A stretch of DNA of 10,387 bases. Origin: Rhodoferax sp. UBA4409 (lineage in GTDB: Bacteria > Pseudomonadota > Gammaproteobacteria > Burkholderiales > Burkholderiaceae_C). The position numbers and the translations under genes are program-made. The stretch is taken from NCBI GenBank assembly GCA_002390825.1, contig DGQR01000125.1:1-10387 (forward strand), in the 5' to 3' direction. Shown piece after piece: positions 5,787 to 10,387 of this stretch (positions within the stretch are counted from its first letter, which is position 1; each line of letters begins with the position of its first letter). The notes below the pieces were generated by a model, which saw nothing but the letters and a program-made list of their open reading frames with translations, was not told the origin of the DNA and made no database searches.

Positions 5787-7595
5787 TCAGGTGCTGTCAC
5801 TTTCTTGTTCCCGGATGGCACGTCGCTTGCGCAGGCGCTGTGCGTCCATAGATTTGGCCAAGGCACTTTCGACCGGCCAAGGCTCGTGACAGATGCGCGC
5901 GGCGATCATTTCGGCGCCCAGTGCTGAAAACGTCAAGCCACGCGCGCCCATGCCCACATGCATCCACAGTCCGTTAAGACCACTTGAATCGACCGGGCCG
6001 GCCAAGGGCAATCGATCGTGGGTGACGCAGCGGGTTCCTGACCATGCGTTCACTTGGCCGCCCTGAAACAGGGGCGCCGTGGCTTCGGCAGCCTCAGGCA
6101 ACAGGGTCTGCAATCGCTCCAGATTCGCGCGATGTTGATCTGCCAACGGGGCCAAATGGTGTTGCGCAAGGCTCTCCGGGGTTGGCGTGCTGTCGGGCTC
6201 AAAGCTGGAGCCCGCGAGCCAGAAGGGGCCAGCCGGGCCCGGCACCGAGGGGATAAAACAACCATGGCCGTTATGCGGGTGGCTCCAAGCGGGGGACTCG
6301 GTGTGCGGTGGCATTGAGCCAGTGCTAGCGGTGCCGTGGACGGCTTGCAGGTCGCCCAGCGTCAAATGCAGTGAGGGGGCACGGTGCACTTGCATGCTGT
6401 CGGCCTCCAGCAGCGCGCGGCTGGCGAATGCGGTGGCCAGTACCACCACCTTCGCTTCTGCCAGCGGGCTGCCGTCTTGGCCCTGAAGAGACCAAAGGTC
6501 ACCGTTGCGCTGCAGTTGAACTACTGGTTTTGCGTAGTGCACGGTAATGTTGGGGTGCTGCAGCCAGGCTCTCACCAAGGCCGCCGGCTTAACCCATGCA
6601 GCCGCATGGTGCAGGCGGTCCGGGCCTTCTGAAAAACGGTGCTCCAGCACACCGCTCAGTGCCCACTCATCGCCGCCTTGCAGCAGATTCCTGCAGTGTT
6701 GCAGCATCAATTTGGCACCGACCCGCGAGAGCCGTGAGCGTGGGCTGTCATCGGCAGACACGTGGGGCACCACCAAGCCAACCGGCAGGCCAGACGCCCC
6801 GGCAGCGGCGTGTGGCGCAGCCTCCAGCACCGTAATTTGCCAGCCCCGGCGGGCGAGGGCGTAAGCCACACTGGCGCCTGATATGCCCGCGCCGACCACA
6901 CAGCACGAGGGTGCCTTTGCAAGGGCCTCAGCCGCCACAGGGGGCTCTTTGTTGCCCAAGGGCCAGCTCGGGTCGAAGGTGGCGTTGACGGTGCCCGTCG
7001 CTGAAACGGGGCTGCAACGAACAAAACCAGCCTCCAGCAGCCATTCCACAGGCGCATCTGCGGGAAGTTGCGCCTCTAGCTTTGCACCGCGTGCGCACAG
7101 GCGAGACAAAGCCTTGGCCGTCCATTTGCTCCACAGATTGGTGCCTGCGCAAAACCAGACGGTGTTGGCGAATAGCTTGTGGTCGCCCAAAAACGTGTGG
7201 CTGTCGCCGATGCACAGCGTCAGCGACACTTGTCCCCGATCAAGCAGGATGCGGTGGATGCCGGCGTCGCGGTCTTGCAGTTCATGTAAGAGCGATAGGT
7301 ACAAGTCATCCGCATCGGATTCGGTCGCCGCGAGCTCACGCCGCAGAAGAGCAAGCCCGTCGGGCGAGATGTGCCCCACGTAATGCAGCATGACCGGGCG
7401 CACCGGGTCGGCGCGCCACGCACGCCAGGTGGCTACAAATCGATGGGCTTGCTGAAAGTCTGTATCCAGAATCGTCCACGCCGCGCGGTGCGCCCAGGCA
7501 CCGGGCAAGCCGCTATGGGCGGAGAGTGCCGCGCAGGCGTTGGAGTCAGGCACCTCAGGCGCTGGGGGGAACGTAGCCTTGCGCTGCGTCTGCAC
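5787..7595 (-). CDS. mnmC: MnmC-type tRNA wobble-uridine modification protein with eroded methyltransferase domain
   Basis: MnmC finishes mnm5(s2)U34 in tRNA: its C-terminal FAD domain removes the carboxymethyl group and its N-terminal domain methylates the product with SAM. Here the FAD domain (about 230-602) is intact by eye: dinucleotide motif GAGISG (235-240), acidic residue after [34 protein letters not shown] and the C-terminal [16 protein letters not shown]. The N-terminal half is recognisable from GLPGAWA, RMxLDxG-like [16 protein letters not shown] and GFV, but the SAM motif usually read as ETGFGLGLNFL is [11 protein letters not shown] (44-54) and the DGF-P-NP motif is FCAGTN (148-153). 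The family's N-terminal FDD-Y region is also missing; the chain is about 600 residues against 668 in E. coli. The start is unresolved: GTG 7595 overlaps yggX by 41 bp, while GTG 7553 sits one base after the yggX stop; neither has a ribosome-binding site. It converges on the receiver-like gene with a 17-bp gap. Confidence 0.85.
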   Translation of the reverse strand: MQTQRKATFPPAPEVPDSNACAALSAHSGLPGAWAHRAAWTILDTDFQQAHRFVATWRAWRADPVRPVMLHYVGHISPDGLALLRRELAATESDADDLYLSLLHELQDRDAGIHRILLDRGQVSLTLCIGDSHTFLGDHKLFANTVWFCAGTNLWSKWTAKALSRLCARGAKLEAQLPADAPVEWLLEAGFVRCSPVSATGTVNATFDPSWPLGNKEPPVAAEALAKAPSCCVVGAGISGASVAYALARRGWQITVLEAAPHAAAGASGLPVGLVVPHVSADDSPRSRLSRVGAKLMLQHCRNLLQGGDEWALSGVLEHRFSEGPDRLHHAAAWVKPAALVRAWLQHPNITVHYAKPVVQLQRNGDLWSLQGQDGSPLAEAKVVVLATAFASRALLEADSMQVHRAPSLHLTLGDLQAVHGTASTGSMPPHTESPAWSHPHNGHGCFIPSVPGPAGPFWLAGSSFEPDSTPTPESLAQHHLAPLADQHRANLERLQTLLPEAAEATAPLFQGGQVNAWSGTRCVTHDRLPLAGPVDSSGLNGLWMHVGMGARGLTFSALGAEMIAARICHEPWPVESALAKSMDAQRLRKRRAIREQESDST

Positions 7596-7827
7596 CGTCG
7601 CCGAAGAAATGGTTTTCCATCTGGCGGGCCAAGTACTGGCGAGCCCGGGCGTCAGCCAGGTTCAGGCGGTTTTCGTTGACCAGCATGGTTTGGTGCTTGA
7701 GCCAGGCAGCCCAGGCCTCTTTGCTGACGCCTTCCCAGATGCGTTTGCCCAATTCACCGGGGTAGGGCGCGAAATCCAGGCCTTCAGCCTCTTTGCCCAG
7801 CTTGATACAGTTAACGGTGCGTGCCAT
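7555..7827 (-). CDS. yggX: Probable Fe(II)-trafficking / oxidative protection protein YggX
   Basis: This 90-residue cytoplasmic protein matches the YggX family over its whole length: [19 protein letters not shown] at the start with the conserved Cys7, then [19 protein letters not shown] and the C-terminal [11 protein letters not shown]. Family members help protect or repair iron-sulfur proteins under oxidative stress and are linked to iron handling; the biochemical role is still debated. The ATG at 7827 has a clear upstream AAGAGG (complement of 7835-7840) at a seven-base spacing. Its 3' end overlaps or abuts mnmC, suggesting one transcript. Divergent from dsbB across 150 bp. Confidence 0.93.
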   Translation of the reverse strand: MARTVNCIKLGKEAEGLDFAPYPGELGKRIWEGVSKEAWAAWLKHQTMLVNENRLNLADARARQYLARQMENHFFGDGADAAQGYVPPSA

Positions 7828-7965
7828 GGGAAAACCTCTTAGTCGATGGTGTAAAAACGAAAGGCCGCATCTTATTCGCTTTGGCCTGACCTTTGCGGTT
7901 CAGGGAACTTCGGTCGCGCTAAGCGCATCAACCCACCGCGGCGCTGCGCCGCTGTGCAACTCAAT

Positions 7966-7970
7966 GAGGG
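7966..7970 (+). promoter_or_regulatory. Ribosome-binding site supporting a TTG start for dsbB
   Basis: GAGGG lies seven bases ahead of TTG at 7978-7980. The first in-frame ATG is codon 8 (7999), with no such site upstream, so the TTG start is preferred. Confidence 0.55.
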
Positions 7971-7977
7971 ATAGATT

Positions 7978-8490
7978 TTGAATTTGGTTTTTAGTTGGAT
8001 GGATAGGGCGCCGCGTCGCGTGTTCAGTGGGGTCTTCCTTGCCTGCACCGCGATGTTGGCGTTTGGCATGTACCTGCAGCATGTGGTGGGCTTGGAGCCG
8101 TGCCCGATGTGCATTGTGCAGCGCTATGCTCTCATTTTGGTAGCTATCTGCGCAGCGTTGGCGGCGGCTAGCGGCCGAAAAGGCTTGCAAGTGGCCGGCT
8201 CTGTATTGCTCGTGGTGTTTGCAGTGGCCGGCGCCTATGTGGCCGCGCGCCAGAGCTGGCTGCAGTGGTACCCGCCCGAGGTGGTGTCCTGCGGGCGCGA
8301 TCTCTACGGGATGATTGAAACCTTCCCCCTCAAGCGCGCATTGCCCATGATCTTCCGCGGCGGTGGCGACTGCAGCAAGATCGATTGGACATTCCTAGGC
8401 GGCACCATCGCCAACTGGTCGTTTATTTGCTTCAGTGCCTTTGCGGTTTTTGGTGGTCTGATGACCTGGCGCCGGCTTAAAGCCGCTTGA
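7978..8490 (+). CDS. dsbB: Disulfide bond formation protein B (quinone-linked oxidase of DsbA)
   Basis: DsbB is a four-helix inner-membrane protein that reoxidises periplasmic DsbA and passes electrons to ubiquinone. The 170-residue protein shows four hydrophobic segments and both periplasmic cysteine pairs: CPMC (Cys42, Cys45) in the first loop, followed by Arg49 in the position of the quinone-contacting Arg of E. coli DsbB, and Cys105 plus Cys132 in the second loop. The length matches the family. Translation probably starts at TTG 7978 behind GAGGG. Its last 14 bp overlap the end of argA on the opposite strand. The 5' leader contains a GC-rich perfect inverted repeat (7938-7952) of unknown meaning. 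No dsbA lies in the window. Confidence 0.92.
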   Translation: MNLVFSWMDRAPRRVFSGVFLACTAMLAFGMYLQHVVGLEPCPMCIVQRYALILVAICAALAAASGRKGLQVAGSVLLVVFAVAGAYVAARQSWLQWYPPEVVSCGRDLYGMIETFPLKRALPMIFRGGGDCSKIDWTFLGGTIANWSFICFSAFAVFGGLMTWRRLKAA

Positions 8491-9823
8491 CCAAGACCTG
8501 ACTCTTACGGTCCCAGTTGTATTTGCGCTTGCGGGCCTCGGGCAACCACTCGGGGTCTACCTGCGCAAAACCGCGCTTGATAAACCAGTGCATGGTGCGG
8601 GTGGTCAGCACAAAAATACTGTCGAGCCCGGCGGCTTTGGCGCGCTGCTCGATACGCTTCAAGATGCGCTCACCATCCCCTTGGCCTTGCACCTCCGGTG
8701 ACACGGTAACCGCCGCCATCTCAGCGGTTTTGGCTTCTGGGTAGGGGTAGAGTGCCGCGCAGGCAAAAATCACCCCGTCGTGCTCAATGATGGTGTAGTT
8801 GCCCGCATCGCGCTCGATCTCAGTGCGGCTGCGTTTGACCAAGGTGCCATCGCGCTCAAAGGGTTCAATCAGCTGCAGAATGCCGCCCACGTCTTCCTCG
8901 GTCGCTTCGCGCAGACTTTCCAGCTTCTCGTCCACCACCATGGTGCCAATGCCGTCGTGCACATACACCTCCAGCAGGATGGCACCATCTACCGCAAACG
9001 GGATGATGTGGCTGCGCTCCACGCCCGATTTGCAAGCCTTCACACAGTGCTGCAGGTAAAAGGCGACATCGGTAGGCTGGTTGGCGGCGGGCAGCGCCTT
9101 GAGCAGTTTTTCTGCTGCGGCCAGGGGGAGCTCGGTGTCAATCGGATTGTCTTCGCTGGCGGGCAGCTCCGGATCCATGCGGATGCCGGGCACCTCGGTC
9201 AGAAAAATCAATTTGTCGGCCTGCAGCGCGGTGGCCACACTGGTTGCCACCTCTTCCATAGCGAGGTTGAACGCCTCGCCGGTGGGCGAAAAGCCGAAGG
9301 GTGAGAGTAGCACCATGGCACCCATGTCGAGCGTTTTGGTGATGCCTGCGATATCCACCTTACGCACCAGCCCGCTGTGCTGAAAGTCCACCCCGTCCAC
9401 GATGCCCACCGGGCGCGCCGTGATGAAGTTGCCTGAAATCACCCGCACCGTGGAGTCGGCCATCGGCGTGTTAGGTAGGCCCTGACTAAAAGCCGCCTCA
9501 ATCTCGTAGCGTAGTTGGCCGGCCGCCTCTTGGGCGCAATCCAGCGCCACCTCGTCGGTGATGCGGATGCCATGGCTGTATTTGGGGGTGTGGCCCTTGG
9601 CCTTGAGCTGCTCGTTCACCTGGGGCCGGAAGCCGTGCACCAATACAATTTTGACCCCCATGCTTTGGATCATCGCCAGGTCTTGGGCCAGGTTGTGCAG
9701 CTTGCCGGCAGCAATCGCTTCACCTGCAATACCCACCACAAAGGTCTGGTTGCGGAACTTGTGGATATAGGGCGCAACGGACCGGAACCAGGGAACGAAG
9801 GTGAAGTTGAAGACAGAGGTCAT
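8477..9823 (-). CDS. argA: Amino-acid N-acetyltransferase (N-acetylglutamate synthase)
   Basis: ArgA acetylates L-glutamate with acetyl-CoA in the first step of arginine synthesis in the cytoplasm; members of this class are usually feedback-inhibited by arginine. The 448-residue protein has the classical two-domain layout: an amino-acid-kinase-like domain at about 20-290 (VGIAGEAI, LVHGFRPQ, VISGNFI, GVDFQHSGLVRKVD, GEAFNL, VKACKSGVERSH) and a GNAT acetyltransferase domain at about 300-448 (EDVGGILQLI, CAALYPYPE, QGQGDGE for acetyl-CoA at 379-385, FVLTTRTMHWFIKRGF). I chose ATG 9823 because family alignment from memory begins there. The frame extends 11 codons further to TTG 9856, without family similarity or a ribosome-binding site. 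ATG 9823 also lacks a clear ribosome-binding site. Divergent from hrpA with only 47 bp between the chosen starts. Confidence 0.94.
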   Translation of the reverse strand: MTSVFNFTFVPWFRSVAPYIHKFRNQTFVVGIAGEAIAAGKLHNLAQDLAMIQSMGVKIVLVHGFRPQVNEQLKAKGHTPKYSHGIRITDEVALDCAQEAAGQLRYEIEAAFSQGLPNTPMADSTVRVISGNFITARPVGIVDGVDFQHSGLVRKVDIAGITKTLDMGAMVLLSPFGFSPTGEAFNLAMEEVATSVATALQADKLIFLTEVPGIRMDPELPASEDNPIDTELPLAAAEKLLKALPAANQPTDVAFYLQHCVKACKSGVERSHIIPFAVDGAILLEVYVHDGIGTMVVDEKLESLREATEEDVGGILQLIEPFERDGTLVKRSRTEIERDAGNYTIIEHDGVIFACAALYPYPEAKTAEMAAVTVSPEVQGQGDGERILKRIEQRAKAAGLDSIFVLTTRTMHWFIKRGFAQVDPEWLPEARKRKYNWDRKSQVLVKRL

Positions 9824-9870
9824 TGAAGGGCGGGTAGGCCGGTAAGGGTTTGTCAAGGCGGGGATAATCC

Positions 9871-10387
9871 GTGATTCTCTACGAAGACAACGCCTTGACT
9901 GCCAGCACCTTGAAAATCGAATTCCCAGAGTCGCTCCCGGTGTCGGGCAAACGCGACGAAATCATGGATGCCATTGCGGCGCACCAAGTGGTCATCGTCT
10001 GCGGCGAAACGGGCTCGGGCAAAACCACACAGCTGCCCAAAATTGCCCTGGCCATGGGCCGCGGCAAACTCAACTATCCCGCAGGCGAACGCGGCAAGCT
10101 CATCGGCCACACCCAGCCCCGCCGGATTGCGGCCAGCAGCGTGGCCAAGCGGATTGCCGAAGAGCTGCACACGCCCCTGGGCGATGTGGTGGGTTACAAG
10201 GTGCGTTTCAACGACCGGCTGGGCAAGGATGCGTCGGTCAAGTTGATGACCGACGGTATTTTGCTGGCCGAGACGCAGACTGACCCGCTGCTGAAGGCGT
10301 ACGACACCATCATCATTGACGAGGCGCACGAGCGCTCGCTGAACATTGACTTTTTGCTGGGCTACTTGCGCCAGATCCTGCCGCGCC
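9871..10387 (+). CDS. hrpA: ATP-dependent RNA helicase HrpA, N-terminal part (runs off the window)
   Basis: The visible 172 residues are the first RecA-like domain of a DEAH-box helicase of the HrpA type, which acts on RNA in the cytoplasm and is linked to mRNA processing and rescue of stalled ribosomes. Motif I is GETGSGKTT (45-53), motif Ia is TQPRRIAA, and motif II is DEAH (150-153) followed by ERSLN. The sequence [14 protein letters not shown] ahead of motif I is typical of bacterial HrpA. The frame is closed by TAA at 9865-9867, so the start must be at or after 9871. GTG 9871, behind a weak AAGGCGGGG stretch, is chosen; TTG 9895 and TTG 9910 are alternatives. The gene continues beyond 10387 (family length about 1,300 residues). 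Confidence 0.92.
   Translation, partial: MILYEDNALTASTLKIEFPESLPVSGKRDEIMDAIAAHQVVIVCGETGSGKTTQLPKIALAMGRGKLNYPAGERGKLIGHTQPRRIAASSVAKRIAEELHTPLGDVVGYKVRFNDRLGKDASVKLMTDGILLAETQTDPLLKAYDTIIIDEAHERSLNIDFLLGYLRQILPR

Noticed and set aside
7938..7952. GCGGCGC-T-GCGCCGC inverted repeat between yggX and dsbB
   Set aside because: It is a one-base-loop GC dyad without a T-tract or promoter context. It could be an RNA hairpin in the dsbB leader, but nothing assigns it a function.
7523..8764. A 16-bp direct repeat (7523-7538 and 8749-8764)
   Set aside because: Both copies encode the same residues, ACAAL, on the minus strand within mnmC and argA. Coincidence of codons explains it.
9824..9856. Upstream extension of ArgA by 11 residues to a TTG start
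   Set aside because: There is no ribosome-binding site and no resemblance to the start of ArgA proteins, which begin near ATG 9823.
9851..9856. Perfect TTGACA on the minus strand ahead of argA
   Set aside because: No -10 element lies at 16-18 bp, and a promoter here would initiate inside or beyond the argA start.

Overview
The window looks like chromosomal DNA from a betaproteobacterium, most likely a Comamonadaceae member close to Rhodoferax or Curvibacter. The evidence is the high GC content, the ArgA and MnmC/FeS-trafficking protein types, and the tight packing of housekeeping genes. The taxon is inferred from remembered family resemblance, not from a search. I see no mobile element, phage gene, CRISPR array, tRNA or rRNA.

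Layout. Bases 1-72 hold the last codons of an unidentified plus-strand gene. Bases 73-295 are a non-coding leader with a perfect AT-rich inverted repeat, two further hairpins, a possible 40-codon ORF and a plausible promoter. Bases 296-5004 encode a complete four-gene BMP-family (PnrA/NupNOPQ-like) ABC importer: periplasmic binding protein, double-domain ATPase and two permeases. Hairpins, one of them terminator-like, separate the binding-protein gene from the ATPase gene. The last three genes overlap one another, so their translation is probably coupled. Bases 5029-5769 encode a small protein that reads as two degenerate response-regulator receiver domains in tandem. It lies 24 bp behind the importer.

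On the minus strand, yggX (Fe(II)-trafficking protein) runs into mnmC (tRNA wobble-uridine modification). The mnmC gene converges on the receiver-like gene. MnmC keeps an apparently intact FAD-dependent C-terminal domain, but its N-terminal methyltransferase domain has lost the SAM-binding glycine motif, the downstream substrate/catalytic motif and the usual N-terminus. Divergent from yggX is dsbB (disulfide-bond oxidase). It converges on and overlaps argA (N-acetylglutamate synthase). Divergent from argA is hrpA (DEAH-box RNA helicase), which runs off the right edge.

Functionally, the importer is a cytoplasmic-membrane uptake system, probably for nucleosides or related purine compounds. The substrate is inferred from the family; no purine catabolic gene lies in the window to support it. 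The remaining genes are unrelated housekeeping functions: tRNA modification, iron/redox protection, periplasmic disulfide formation, arginine synthesis and RNA metabolism. I found no clear new multi-gene system. The best leads are the eroded methyltransferase half of MnmC, the tandem pseudo-receiver protein behind the importer, and the structured leader upstream of the importer.
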